Positions 47,180 to 60,312 of a stretch of 64,000 bases of DNA are shown here, piece by piece (positions within the stretch are counted from its first letter, which is position 1; every line of letters begins with the position of its first letter). Position numbers and translations under genes: made by a program. The notes under the pieces are model-generated. The model was given only the letters and a program-made list of their open reading frames with translations, made no database searches and had not been told where the DNA came from. The DNA comes from Delphinapterus leucas (taxonomy: Eukaryota > Chordata > Mammalia > Artiodactyla > Monodontidae), in NCBI RefSeq assembly GCF_002288925.2, contig NW_022098021.1, positions 28,733,316-28,797,315 of the forward strand, written 5' to 3'.

Positions 47180-47340
47180 GATTAAAATAAAAAAACATTT
47201 TATATGTGTCACTATTCTAAAGACTTTACATTTAATCCTTATAAAAAACAGACGGAGAAATAGAGACACATAAATATTAAGTAACTTGGCAGGAGTCAAG
47301 ACATATTTCTAGGCCCATCACTTATCAACAGGCAGCTTAT
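47180..47340. repeat. MIR-like SINE fragment
   Basis: TTTACATTTAATCCTTATAA, then GGAGAAATAGAGACACATAA, then AGTAACTTGGCAGGAGTCAA. This follows the MIR core pattern (..aggaaactgaggcacagag.. ..taacttgcccaaggtca..). Confidence 0.6.
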
Positions 47341-48019
47341 CTATTCTGTATCTACATTGACTTAACTGGAGTCCTTCTCTCTGAAACAAAGAGAAGAGAA
47401 GGTAGTCATTCACAATTCATGGCCTAATTTCTAGGCTTAATCAGAAATTCTTTTAATTTCGCTTTAATGGATTGTGGTAATGTTCCCTACAGCATCACTA
47501 TTGCAATCACAGACAGAATGGATATTATGAAGATTTTTCAGATAAACTTAAAAAAAAAAACCAAAAAACTCCTAATCCCTAGAATGGCTCTTTTCCCTTG
47601 GTGACTTCCTTTTCTGATCTTATAGCTATATCTTTTACATATCTATTCCCCACTGGTATGTTTACTTTGGATTCATTATTGCTGAAGCAATAGAGAAATA
47701 TTTTCCTTCAGTAAACAGCATCCTGGCAGAGCAGTATGGCTGACAAATGTCTTCAGTAGCAGATCTGGGGGAGCATCAGAACCTGATCAAATATAATTCC
47801 AGACAGGACTCAGATTTTTTAAAAATAAAATATTGTTACTTATTACAATTTATTTCAAATCAATGTGGTAATTAATAAATATTTCTCAAACTAGCAGAAA
47901 ATTAAATTTTATTCAATTTCCATTGCTACTATGGAGTTTTGTCCTTTTAAAATAAGAGCAATCTGGGCTTGAATATAAGTACTATCTAATCATTGCAAGG
48001 CATTGGGCTAAATATAATT

Positions 48020-48150
48020 ATGACCTTTTCAGTATCATAAACTGAGTCTCAAAATGTTAAAGCATGGTGCTCAAAGGAATTGACAGCATGGACTTTTTCA
48101 ACTCAGACTTTCATTCTCCAAAATAGATGCTTTTTCAATTAAACCATAGT
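48020..48150. repeat. MIR-like SINE fragment, diverged
   Basis: ATAAACTGAGTCTCAAAATG, then GTTAAAGCATGGTGCTCAAAG, resembles a decayed MIR core. Weaker than the 47.2-kb copy. Confidence 0.4.
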
Positions 48151-51100
48151 ATCTATATATTTCCTTTTATTTTACATATTTTGAGGAGGATTATAAAGAG
48201 AAATAAATGTTTCATACATATTATTAGGGCTCATTAAATCTTTCCTCATTCAATAATGCAAAGTTTCTTTATCACATATAAACTCAGAATGCATATTCTA
48301 ACTTCAACTTTACTTCCATATTTAAATGTCTTACTTATAAATTTGGTTTTTATTTGCATTATCTAATGTAATAAAAGTAAATACAAATGTTGCTCTCTAT
48401 AGAAATAAATACAACCATTTTGTATTTTTGTATTGTAATCAGGGATCCCTTTCCCACATTTTTATGTCTTTAATATGCACTAAGATATCTTAAATACAGC
48501 AGTGGTCAGTCAATAAATGTTTCATAGTTACAAATAATTAGGAGAAAATAATTTGCATCTTGGATAGTATATTCCTATGTATATTCACATACAACTTCTG
48601 CCTTTTTTTCTTGGCCTGTGTTAATAACAACTCATATTTATTATAAGTAACTTCTACATAGATCTTTAATTTCAGAATTTGTCAAAAGTTCAGGAAAAGA
48701 TATATAGATGTCAATTAAAGCTGCTGCTTTCATTGAATACTACATTAAGCTTCCAAAGGGAAAATAGTTTATATGAATTATTTTAAAAGACAAAATGAAA
48801 CATACATGATATTTGGAATATAAAATTATAGAACTACTTACTGCAAAAAACTATATAATAAAGTATAAATGATGGTCCTCTGAAAATTAAATTATAAAAT
48901 TAGCAAATGATGAAATAAACCAGAGAAAACTTAAAGCTAAAATTAGATTCTTGTGCAGTAGGACTTGATTACAATCATATAAAGGCATCCTCACCTATCT
49001 AAATTATTTGTCTCAAAGTATGAGAACAAAAATAAAACAGGAGGCTTAAGTATTTATTAGCCAATGAATTATATTAAAATAAGGGTTATAAGAACAAAAT
49101 AATGCTAAATGTCTAACCAAGCATTGTACATGAAGCAGTACAGTATAATATCCATTATTGGATAAATTTATAAACACAACATTTTGGGCAATTGCCATTG
49201 ACCTTTTATTAACACAACTTTTTTTTTTTTTTTTTCTAATTCAATGTTCACAAAGCAAACTGATAAAATCAATTGCCTGGCTTTACATAGATATGGCATT
49301 AAAAAAAAAGCAGATATAAACTGATATTAAAAGCAGTCAGTGGAAGACAAGCTAATGAACACAAGAATGTTACACTGTATGTATATGTAGATGTGCGTAT
49401 AGATGTGGGTGTCTATATGTGATGTACTTGTAGTTTAACCTATGAATAATCTCTAAGAAAATGTAAAACAAAACAGAATATTAATAATTTCCCTTGGTAT
49501 AAAAAGCTTTTTAATTCCATGATTAATTAGTTTGTTTTTAATGTAACATTTCAACTAATTTAATATTTAAATGTGCCATTCATAAGTCTCCTGTGAATCA
49601 TTACAGTAGAAACTTAATCTAGTCACTGGGATATTAATAGAGGAAAATTATTTCCAGCAGTAATAACCAGGCATTCCTTGTCAGTGACATTGATGATATA
49701 ATAAATCTTTCCTTAACTCTAGTTTCTCAATTGTGATAATGTTACATTAAAAGGAATTCCCAAAGCATTTTCAAAATTAAAGAAATCATGCAATCCCCTT
49801 TTCTATGGACAGCAATAAACCATCCCCCTAATCGTTTTTCAGCTGTACTGATTTGCAGCCAAATTTTCAGCCATAGAGGATCACCATCTTATTGGAGTTC
49901 TTGACAGTTCTGGCAGTGTAAATTCTCTAGAGCATCTCTAGGGAAATAGAATTGAAAACTCCATAAATATGGTATTTTTCATCACTAGCAATGTAAGCAT
50001 AGTCACTCCCATCTTCTACAGCTTAGGGACACAAAATGAAAAGAGCACGGCAACTCACATTTCAGAAATTAGACAGTTCACCTTTAAAACAGCTCCAGAA
50101 AGCAAGTGGACCGTTGGAATGTAAAGGAGTAGGTAAAGAAGGACAGAAAGAGGTTGCTTCAGATTTGCAGCATACACATATAAGGCGATCTTTTACAAAA
50201 GCTATGGTGTATTTATCTCCCTCTTCTCATTACTTTCATCAACTCTTCTAAAGACATATCATGTGTAAGGCACTATGAAAGTCTCTTATCTCAAACTGAT
50301 ACAATTGAGTGTAGGAGGAAAGATACAAAATGAGTGAGTACAGCCAGAAAGAATATAAAGTGCTCACTAAAGGTGTTTCTGGCAGTGTAGACATTAATTA
50401 ATTAGGATATTACTAACAAAATTAAGATGTCTTTCTTTGGACTCCAGTTGATTTGGTGAAATAAGGGATATTAAAAGCACAAAAAGTAAATTTCCCTACT
50501 TCAAACCTATCACATAGAACAAAGATTTTAAAAGAGAGCAGAGAAAGGGAGAACAAACAAACAAAAAAGTTAACGGAAAAGGATAAACACAGTCTCAGAA
50601 GCATTACTGACAAGTCCTGTGAAATCTGAACTCCAAAAGGAGTGTAAGGGTGTCTTAGTGAAATGACATTCTCAAGTGTAACTATGGTAGCATACAGGTT
50701 CTACTGTTTTCATCATGTCCATGACATGTACAATCTTTTAACACTATCTTTGTCATGAACATGAAAACAACTGTGATAGATTAGCCACCATACAGCCAAC
50801 CTAGATCTCTTTGTGCTCCATTTTTCTATCAATTAAAAAAAAAAATTCTACTTTTAAGTCAACAAGGAAACGGGCCAATTTTCGTCTTCAGTGTAGATCT
50901 TCCCAATCCCCACCTTCACCTTCTACAACAGTAATATTGTCATACCACGTTAAATTTCCTGCATATAAAATTTGTAGCCACCTGGGGACCCATCAACAAC
51001 CCCAATAATCCTTTTCATTCAAAAGTATCTGGAATTAGCCATATGATAATTTGGTCCTATTTGTTATTGCTAAAACTAAATCAGTAATGACTCAGCATAC

Positions 51101-51651
51101 TTCACCTTACCATTTCTTCAAAAAATCATTTTAACTTTATAACAAGATACTCTTTGCATTCTGTAGTTACCCGGCTGTGGTTTCCACCTACCTATACAGT
51201 TTTTTTGTTTTATTTTGCTTTGTTTGTTTATTTTTAGTTTCAGATTATTTCAAATGGTTTCAATTGAGTTCCTTTGTGAATTAAGGTACCATCTGCCCAG
51301 GTAGCCAACATTTAATGAGGCTTCCAGAGAAAGGATTTTTCTAGAACTACTATAGCCTCTTATTTTAGAAATCTAGCTTTTACCAGGGCTCTTAACAAAT
51401 GTCAGGGAATGGAATGTTTTTCTTATTTAACATCTGCCTTGCATTTCTTGCACTTACCCATCTCTGACAAGTCTAGTTCTATTTCTTCCAAGTTCTTTTC
51501 ATAAACTTATCACCTATAATCCACTCCAAGCCTTTGCCACTTTATACGGAGATTGTGTAAACAGTCATTCTAGAATCAAGTTCTCACCATGTTTCTCTTT
51601 ATCCCCTGCTTTGTCTGCCAGAAAATACCTCAGCCATTATGATTGATGGGT

Positions 51652-52012
51652 CTGTGCTATGTTTTGAATGTGTCCCCCACTAAATTCATATGATTAAACC
51701 TATGCCCCACGGTGATGGTAGCAGGAGGTGGGGCTTTTGAGAGGTGATTAGGTCAAGAGAGCTCTGTCATGAATGGGATTAGTGCCCTCATAAGAGAGAC
51801 CAAGGAGAGTTCCCTTGCCCCCTTCAACCATGTGAGGACACAGCTCCATCTATGTACCAGAAAGTGAGCCCTTACCAGCCACCACATGAATTTGCCAGTA
51901 CCGTGATCTTAGACTTCCCAGCCTCCAGATCTGTGAGAAATAAATATTTGTTTTTTATAATCTATCCAGTCTATGGTATTCTGTTAGGGCAGCTAAAACT
52001 GTCTAGAAGACA
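51652..52012 (+). mobile_element. MaLR-type solo LTR
   Basis: Sequence such as AATGTGTCCCCCACTAAATT, then GTGGGGCTTTTGAGAGGTGA, then GACTTCCCAGCCTCCAGATC, a polyadenylation signal in TGAGAAATAAATATTTG, and CCAGTCTATGGTATTCTGTT. This is the organisation of mammalian-apparent LTR retrotransposon (MST/MLT1-class) LTRs. No internal gag-like sequence follows, so it is a solo LTR left by recombination or truncation. Subfamily and exact ends are not fixed. It carries no coding capacity. Confidence 0.75.
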
Positions 52013-52940
52013 ATGTTGCTAACAATGCCAATGTGAGACAGCACAAGGATAAAGTGGTTATATCAGACTCACAGAATTCAGAGAACTTAGCCAGTAGGAA
52101 ACTTTGCTACAGCTTTCAAGGAGACAGAGGAGAAAAAGGCAGAGAGAGGTTTAAGACTTCTAAAGTGCTCCGTATGTACTTTCTGGCCAAAACAGGAAGC
52201 ACTCTGGCCCAGATTCACATATAAAGACTCTAAGAAGTGTAAATGCTCATTAAACTTACACACATGGAGGTGTTTTGGCCATAACACATCTCCAGTTTAT
52301 ACTCAGATAGTTACCATAGGACATGTGACAGTATCTGAATCATGTGTCATATATTGATAGATTCCAGGTCTAGAAAGAACTACTACTTACCATTTCCTTT
52401 CCACAGAGAAAAATCATTAATACTTGTCACAGAGCCTCCAGGAGGGCTGGAGAAAGATGACAAGCAAAAACATATAATAATCAGAACTTCATGAAATTTG
52501 TTTGAGGAATGGGATAGTTTATTGTTTAAGGAATGAAATAATATAACCTTAATTTGCAAATATAGATTTTTAAAATTCAAATAAGAGAATATAATAAATA
52601 TATAATATTAGCAGGTTGGATGTAAGATGCTTAAAATGTCTATCCAAATAACTGACTGAAATATTTATCAAAGAAGTTTTATTCATACATCTTATGCCTG
52701 TTATTAAACATATAAAGAAAAGGGAGGAGCTTTTTTTAAAGGACAATTTGAAACACTTTTCTTGCATCTAGATATAATTGTATTTGAAAAAAATAATAAT
52801 GGTAATAATTATTATCAAATAGATATATTTAACAAATATGAGACTATTAAAACTGCTATCATATAAGAGCATTTATTATATTTCAAGTAATGTGTGAATA
52901 ATTTATGTTCTCTTTTTTCTTCCTCTCTCTCTCCATACAT
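52013..52940. other. Unique sequence, nothing recognised
   Basis: AT-rich. The overlapping opposite-strand short frames at 52033-52287 have no recognisable domain. Confidence 0.5.
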
Positions 52941-52943
52941 ATA

Positions 52944-52944
<1 letters not shown>

Positions 52945-52982
<38 letters not shown>
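52945..52982. repeat. (TA)n microsatellite
   Basis: About 17-18 TA units between GTATATAT and ATACATATAA. Confidence 0.9.
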
Positions 52983-52987
<5 letters not shown>

Positions 52988-52989
52988 TC

Positions 52990-53100
52990 ACATTATTCAT
53001 CAGAAAAATATTTGGAGACATGATTTTCAAAAGGTAAAGTAGCTTGCTCTCAGTCATAGCAGGAAGTGACAGAACAGATGTGCGAAACCAGATCTTTTAT
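52990..53100. repeat. MIR-like SINE fragment
   Basis: GGTAAAGTAGCTTGCTCTCA, then GTCATAGCAGGAAGTGACAG, then AACCAGATCTTTTATTCC. It fits the MIR core (..taacttgcccaaggtcacacagctagtaagtggcaga..). Confidence 0.6.
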
Positions 53101-53769
53101 TCCAAAACAAATCCTGTCAGTTCTTCCCTGTCTAATAGGAAGTTAGACAGAATCAAATTTATGCTGGTCTCAAAAAAGCTGGGTGTGATTTTTAAATTTT
53201 TCTATTCTTTAAATGACTTGCATAAAATTGAATTAAGTTTAGAAATAAGATTAAATATTTAGAAGAATTTCCTGATGTATCCAGTAGCAAGGTGAGCCTG
53301 GGATTTCTTTGTCAAATGACTTAAATCATTCAATTTTTGCCCTAGATATACTATTCAAATGTTCTATTTACCCTATTATTAGATTTGGTAAATTGCATAT
53401 TTTGGGGAGTTTTTCTGTTCATCCAAATTGTCAAATTTGTTAGTATAAAATAGATTTCTACAAGATCAGTGGTGATGTCCTAACAGACTACAAAAACACC
53501 TATATTTTTATAGTTTTGGAAATTTATTATGCTTTTTAAATATAAATTTGAAATTTAACTAATGTGTGAATGACATAAAAGCTAATTCTAGGTTTTTTTT
53601 TGTTTTCTTAATAGTTAGAAAAATAAAAATTGTGTTTCATCATATTATCTATATTTTTAAATATAATGAAATTGCTGACTATAAAGGATATATTTCTATG
53701 TAAACAATGGCTTTCTTTTATTTATAAGAGCCAACTCTATTTAGGATCAAAACAAATTAAAACCATAAT
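53101..53769. other. Unique AT-rich sequence, nothing recognised
   Basis: No frames, repeat signatures or RNA genes seen. Confidence 0.5.
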
Positions 53770-54470
53770 TTAGGATGTAAAGCAACTGAATCTCTCATGT
53801 ATTGCTGGTGGGAAAGCAAAATGGTATAGCCTCTCCAGAAAACAGTTTGGTAATTTTTGTAAAGTTAAATATTTAACCAAAGTTAAATATACACTTACCA
53901 AATGGCCCAACAATCCTCTTCCTGGGTATTTACCCAAGGGAAATAAAATGTGGGTATACATACAATTATATGCGTGATTGTTTATAGCAACACTATTCAT
54001 AATTGGCAAAAGTGGACATAACTCAAATGTCATCAATGGCTGAAGCATAAATGGTGATATGTCCATGCTATAGAATGTTACTCAACAAGAAAAAGGGATG
54101 AACTACTGATACTTACACTGAGGGAAAGTAGTGTAAATTATTATTTATATTATTTCATAATATGAATATTTTTTGCATATTTTATGATATTATTATTTCA
54201 TATTTTATGATCTTATTTATATACTCTTGTAAAGACAAAACTGTACTGCTATAATGTGTATAGTGTTGGAGATCTGTGATTGTCTTGGATTAGGGATGAA
54301 GGTAGGGTGTTATTAAAAAGGGATAACACAAAAGATTTTTGGGGAAGATGAAACAGTTTTGCATTTGTTTATGCTAGTATTTACATAAATTAATATTTAT
54401 GTGTCAAAATTCATAGAACTTTACACCAAAAATATTGTATTGCATAATTTTAAAAGAAAATAAATCATAA
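53770..54470 (+). mobile_element. Ancient L1 3'-end fragment, plus strand
   Basis: CTCTCATGTATTGCTGGTGG, then AGAAAACAGTTTGGTAAT, then CAACAATCCTCTTCCTGGGT, then TGTTTATAGCAACACTATTC is the C-terminal ORF2/3'-end order of old mammalian L1s. A 3'UTR-like tail follows (GGAGATCTGTGATTGTCTTG). Heavily decayed. Confidence 0.8.
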
Positions 54471-54814
54471 TTTTAAATATAGTACATTAAAACAAAACTA
54501 AAAATGATATATTTTATTTCACTATGGCTATTATAACTAGAATTTTGTAATGTTTCAGCTCTTTTGAAAATATCTATTTTTTCCCTCCAGATCTTTTTGA
54601 TAGAAAAGCATCCATAAAGATAACTGTCATATTTCTCAATTTAATTAGGAAGCAAAATGGACTTAGTATATTTAACTTTATTGAGGTGAAATTGACAAAT
54701 AAAATTGTAAGACATTTAAAATGTACAATGTGATGATTTAATATATGTATGCATAATGAAAAGATTCCTCACATCCATGTAATTAACACATCCTTCACCT
54801 CACATACTTACCTT

Positions 54815-54816
54815 GT

Positions 54817-54859
<43 letters not shown>

Positions 54860-54860
54860 T
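54815..54860. repeat. Compound (TG)n(GA)n microsatellite
   Basis: About 13 TG units followed directly by about 9-10 GA units, inside the old L1 3' part. Confidence 0.9.
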
Positions 54861-55077
54861 ATATAAATCCTACTGCCTTAGCAAATTTCAATTATACAGT
54901 AGTGTCATCAACTATAGTTACTGTATTATACATTAGATTCTCAGAACTTATGCATCTTATAACTGAAAGTTTGTACCATTTTACCTAGCTCTTCCCATTT
55001 CCTTCATCCCCAGCCCCTGGAAACCACTATTCTACGTTCTATTTCTATGAGTTGACTTTTACTTTTTCTTTCTTTCT

Positions 55078-55099
55078 TTTTTTTTTTTTTTTTTTTTTT
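55078..55099. repeat. Poly(T) tract
   Basis: About 21 T in a row after TTCTTTCTTTC, inside old L1 sequence. No SINE body follows it. Confidence 0.85.
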
Positions 55100-55234
55100 A
55101 TTCTACATATAAGTGATACTATGTGGTATTTGTTTTACTGTCTGGTTTATTTCGTTTAGCATGTTGTCTTCCAGGTTCATCCATATTGTTACAAGTGATA
55201 GGATTTTCTTCTTTGGTAAGGGTAAATACTAATA

Positions 55235-55238
<4 letters not shown>

Positions 55239-55280
<42 letters not shown>
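55239..55280. repeat. (TA)n microsatellite
   Basis: About 20 TA units within the L1 3' part. Confidence 0.9.
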
Positions 55281-55285
<5 letters not shown>

Positions 55286-56300
55286 ACACTCTCTCTATTC
55301 CTTCATACATCAACAGAAACTTAGTTTGTTTCCATACCCGGGCTACTGTGAATAATGCTGCAATGAAGATGAGAGTACAGATATCTCATTGGTATAATAG
55401 TTTCATTTCCTTTGGATATAAACTCAGAAGTCCAATTGCTGGATGATATGGTAGATCTGTTTCAGTTTCTTGAGGAAACTCCATAGTGTTTTCCATAGTG
55501 ACTTTACAATTTTACATTCCTGCCAACAATATACAAGAGTTTTCTTTTCTCCATATCCACATCAGTATTTGTTATCTCTTATTTTTTTAATGGTAGAGAG
55601 TCTAATAGGTGTGAAATTATATGTCACAGCTATATTGATCAAAACAGTATAGTATTGGCATAAAAACAGAGACATAGATCAATGAAACATAATAGAAAGC
55701 CATGCCATGCATATATGGTTAATAAACCCATTCATATATGTTTATTAACTTATGACAAATAATAAAGAATATACATTGGGAAAGGGACAGTCTTTGCAAG
55801 AAATGGTGGTGGAAAAACTGGACAGCCTCATGCAAGAGAATTAAACTATGCCCCTATCTTACACCATACATAAAAATCAACTCAAAATGGATTAAAGACT
55901 TGAATGTAATACCTGAAAACATAAAAATCTTAGAAGAAAAAATAAGAGGTAAGCTCCTTGACCTTGGTCCTGCAATTGAGCATTTGGAATTGACATCAAA
56001 AGCAACAATAAATAAACAGAACTATATCAAACTAAAACACTTCTGCACAGCAAAGTTAACCATCAACCCAATGAAAAGGTAATCTATGGAATGGGAGAAA
56101 ATATTTGCAAATCACAAATTTGATAAGGAGTTAATATCCAAAATACACAAAGAACTCAATAGCAAAAAAACAAATAACAAAGTTAAAAATGAGCAAAAGA
56201 CCTTAATAGAAATTTTTCCAAAGATGACATACAAATAAATGACCAATAGGTATATAAAAAGGTACTCAATATTACTAATCATCATAGAAATGTAAATAAA

Positions 56301-57618
56301 ATATACTTACTTGATTTGAATACCTGTAGCATTATTAAAGCATGAGTAGCAAAGATATTTACATCTGCCCAACAGGCAAAATAAAACCCAACAACAAAAA
56401 TAATATGTAAATTACAGATTATTATTAAAATATGTAATTAAATAAGGCAGGAAACCTGATGGGTCTGAAAAAGTTCTCAGCATGCTTTTGTTTTAAGTTT
56501 TTTCTTTATCATTTGTTATTTTTAAATTTATGTTAGAGTGTAATAAACACATAAATTACTCAAAGAAACAAGAAGAGAGTTTATGTGGACTAAAATAGTA
56601 TTCACATGTCAACAAATTAAAATTCTACTTACACCAAGTCAAGAACAGGCTAGTATACAACATGGAGAAAACACTGTCAATAATTTAATTGTATTCAGAA
56701 ACATTCCAGACATTATGTGACAGTATGTCATTCTGGAGATCTGGAGACAGACATTTTCACTCAGAGTCGTCTACACACCACATTCCTTTACATCCAAAGC
56801 TAGATTGATAAAAGAGGTTTCAGATATGAAGGTTTAATGAGATAGTATATGCCTACATTACCACATGTCTGCAATTAGTAAACAATAAACAGCATTACTA
56901 TTATCAACATCATCTTTAATATATTATCATTGTTATGATCATTATCATTATTATATTTCCTATCAAGTTTTGTTTTATCAAGTACTTCCATATATTTTGT
57001 TTCATAATTTTTTTAACATTGTCATTTAATGAAATTACTCCCAGATTAAGAATTTTCCTATAACCAATTTACTCTTTCCTATTAATTACATGAGTATAAC
57101 AAAGCTGGCAGATTATTTCTTCTTAGAGGTTTTACTTTCCTCAACCTTCAAGATAATGTCTAGCTCTCTTTTTTCGGCTATCTGACTTAACATATAAATT
57201 TCTCATTAAGATGGCTTTGGATTTAAAAGAGAAATACAAGTACAGTGGCCTTTCCAACATACTTTACTGAGATCTTTTCCCTGACAATAGCATTTCCTTC
57301 CATCCAACTTACTACTAAGATATATTTCAATGTCAGAATTTTTCTCTTCCTCCTCTGTGATAATAAGCCAATGAACATAAAATGTACTTTTGAAAATAAA
57401 ATAAAATAAAACTTTTTTAAATCCATTAAACTCAAATAAAGACATAAAGTAATTCACCAAGCTCTTCTTTATGAAATTTTATACAGGTCTGCCATATGTA
57501 TACAAACTTTATCTTAACTTCCCTGAGTTGTTTAACGGTTTTGAAAGACAATCTTATAAGATTATAACATGAAATCAAGGACTGCCAAAGAAAAATTTCA
57601 AAGGATACTTGTTAAAAA
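56301..57618. other. Unique sequence, nothing recognised
   Basis: AT-rich. Overlapping minus-strand frames at 57223-57460 have no recognisable domain. Confidence 0.5.
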
Positions 57619-57630
57619 AGAACAAGACAG

Positions 57631-57790
57631 GGCTTCCCTGGTGGCGCAGTGGTTGAGAGTCCGCCTGCTGATGCAGGGGACACGGGTTCGTGCCCCGGTC
57701 CACGAAGATCCCACATGCCTGTGCTCCGCAACGGGAGAGGCCATAACAGTGAGAGGCCCACGTACCACAAAGAAAGAAAAAAAAAAAAAG
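57631..57790 (+). mobile_element. CHR-type SINE (plus) with ~50-bp internal deletion
   Basis: Starts GGCTTCCCTGGTGGCGCAGT with an intact A box (TGGCGCAGTGG) and B-box region (GGTTCGTGCCCCGG). After CCCACATGCC it jumps directly to TGTGCTCCGCAACGGG. The segment present in the other copies (GCGGAGCGGCTGGGCCC and onward) is missing. Flanks AGAACAAGACAG at 57619-57630 and 57791-57802 are perfect. The low divergence and intact boxes suggest a young copy. It may belong to a deletion subfamily of the cetacean SINEs, but I cannot prove the subfamily. Confidence 0.93.
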
Positions 57791-58692
57791 AGAACAAGAC
57801 AGATTTTATTCAGACCACTGCAGTAGGGGAAAGAAACTTCCATCTAGAACTAGTTTAACTCCACTGAAACAAGAGGTGGGAGGTTTTTCAAGTGTTTGGA
57901 TAAACCAAAGGAAAATCACTGGAGAACATTAGGGGGAACATTGGCTAATGTGATTAGACTGTCTGTGTTTAACTGGCTAATTGGTACTTATCAAAATTAG
58001 TATCTTACCCTCCAATGGAGATTACTTTTCAAAGGGATGCTTCACAGGTCCTTGAGAAAGACATTCCTGGGTTGCAAAAATCAGCAACAGGTTGAGAGAA
58101 GATTTACATCTCAAGGGACAAGAGAGAGAGTTTATAATTCCAAACTTTCTAAATATATGCTCTAAGAATAGGAAGGGACGTATATTGAGAAAGAAACCTG
58201 TCTAAATTTTAGTCAGGGTGAGGGGAACATTGAAGCCATCTTGGTCTGCACCTCGGGACATAGGATGAGTAGATACTAGGAAAATCCTGTGCTAGTAACA
58301 GCAATGACAACAGCAGATGAACCAGACTTGGGCTCCTGGGCTTGGGAATGGAAGTAGAAATGGTATTCCTCACAAACTGAGCACCTGTTTGCCATTTTGC
58401 AATAATGATAATATTATTATTATTATAGTTTATCTGGGATAGTAGCATCAAGAGGGAAAACTTACAATTCCTGATAATCTTGAATGCTATAGCTTTTCAA
58501 TAAATATAGATTTGTCAAAATATAAAACAAATTGTATTCCATTTATACCCTGACCCTGTTGATGGGGTCATATCAGTTAGACTCCTTTTCCCAAAAGTTA
58601 GTTAAAAGAGTTGTCTGCTGAAGTTTTGCATCAAGGGACATTCTTTGGATAAACTTTATCATATATATATGTATATACATATATAGTATGAG

Positions 58693-58696
<4 letters not shown>

Positions 58697-58721
<25 letters not shown>
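58697..58721. repeat. (TA)n microsatellite
   Basis: About 12 TA units following a variant TATATATGTATATACATATA tract. Confidence 0.85.
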
Positions 58722-58724
<3 letters not shown>

Positions 58725-60312
58725 ATAATTCAGGTAGTGTCATTAGTGTATATATATTCCATTCTTATGAGAAATAACTTTTTGTCCCAAAATTCAACCG
58801 ATTAAGATATTGTGGATTTCCTTAAACCTGAATTATTTTCTTTCTTAAGTGTCCACAAGGAAGGTTGGAATATACTTTCTTGTTTGCAAAACAAATTTGA
58901 CAGAACGTTTTTCATTCTACTTTACTAGGTGTTTTTCTCTGAGGTATGTTAAATTTTTCTCTACTGAACTTCTAATAAACAAAATACACAAACATATAAA
59001 CAATAATCCAAGCCATTTTGAAAGTGGATAGTAATTTTCTTTCTCTATCTAAGCATTAACTTGGCACAAGAAAAGAATGTGTAAATGAGGAGACAGAGAA
59101 GGTAGAAGTATAGAAACCCTCTCCTAAGGACTTGAAGCACCTTTGCAAAAAGGTTTGAAAGGTATCTGAAAGGATCCCCTCTGATTGGTTGAAGACTCCA
59201 ATACATGAAGAGTGAAGTTCTTATAGTTGTCCCTAAACTTTAACCCAATGCTTCATGATATTTACTAATGACTTCCATATGATGGCTGTGCCTTCTCTTA
59301 AATTCAATGAATTATATTATAATTTAAAAGAAATCACAAGTCATTTGAATGGTAATATGGCACACACCTGTTGTATGGCAGATGTTTCCAGTGCTATAGG
59401 TATGTTGTGCATAGTTTATAAACATATTTCTTCTGAATAATTTATTAGTTTACACATTTTACTTTTAATTTAAATAAACAAATAGCATATTTGATTTTGA
59501 AAGAAACTGAAATTAACTTCTTGGCTGGAAAAGACAACTGTAACTTAAGTACAAGAATTGTTATCCACCTGATTATTTTATTTAAAAAAACAGTATATAT
59601 GTTAAAACTGCATAGATTTTTATGCCTTTAATCAACTAACCATCCATGAATTCAAGTACTGCAAAACCAAGTTACTGGGTAGAACTGAGGACATAAATTA
59701 TAGTTTTTATATTATTCACTCTCCTGTCATTTGTGGTAAAGACGCTGAAAGTAAAATGATAGAATTATGGCATTTTCCTACTAAGACTAATGTTTAATAA
59801 GAAACAATGAAAAATTATCATCTTTCCTATTTCACAGTGACCTGTGTATACCAATGAACAAGTCTATTTTATTATTTTTGCTTCAATAATAATAGATACA
59901 TTAAGACTTTATACAAATCTAAAATGATGTAATTGTAGAATGTCAATATTTCACTACAAGACATGCAATAGTCATTCAATTTCTCATATACTGTCATAAT
60001 AATTATATCTGGAGAGATATTTAACTTCCCATGCTCTGCCTTCTGTTCTCCACCTTAGGGATAGAAAGAGGTAATGTGTGGGGTTTTGATTCCCTGGTTT
60101 AAAGCCAATAATCTGAGATGACGGCCATGATTTTCTTGAGCGCTGATATTTTCTCTATCTTTGGCTTTCAACTTAAATGAGGCTTGCCCATTAAGGTTAT
60201 AATGAACTGAAAGCTTAAGTAGGCAAGTATTTAGTTACTGATAATTAAATTAAATATTTACTGATGATTAAACTAAATCAAACACTTCAAACAGTTCCAT
60301 TCCCACTGAGCC

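Larger units (their letters stand above)
45407..51640. other. Mostly unique AT-rich DNA with a few ancient repeat relics
   Basis: About 6 kb without recognisable genes. Relics of L2 (about 46020-46110) and MIR (about 47180-47340 and 48020-48150) are listed separately. Homopolymer runs occur at about 47550 (A) and 49220 (T). Short frames here (46514-46242, 50036-50251, 50613-50422, 50811-51008) show no domain and are taken as chance. Confidence 0.5.
54665..56300. mobile_element. Old L1 with 5' inversion (twin-primed), overall minus orientation
   Basis: 54665-55623 is the L1 3' part in minus orientation: TTTAACTTTATTGAGGTGAA, then TGCTGCAATGAAGATGAGAG, then AGTCTAATAGGTGTGAAATT. 55626-56300 is the preceding ORF2 segment in plus orientation: TCAAAACAGTATAGTATTGG, then CTCAAAATGGATTAAAGACT, then GCAAATCACAAATTTGATAA. 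In an ordinary L1 the end of the second segment lies immediately upstream of the start of the first, so the two halves are neighbours joined in inverted order. This is the hallmark of twin priming during L1 integration. The insert contains microsatellites and a T-run at 55078-55099. Confidence 0.82.

Noticed and set aside
49215..49240. Poly(T) as the tail of a minus-strand SINE or LINE
   Set aside because: No SINE or L1 body follows and no flanking duplication was seen.
50036..50251. 71-codon frame starting MKRARQLTFQ as a small gene
   Set aside because: No splice sites, domain or promoter that I could support; length is within chance for this window.
50245..50310. Possible L2/MIR tail (GTGTAAGGCACTATGAAAGT)
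   Set aside because: Too short and diverged to support; no second diagnostic block nearby.
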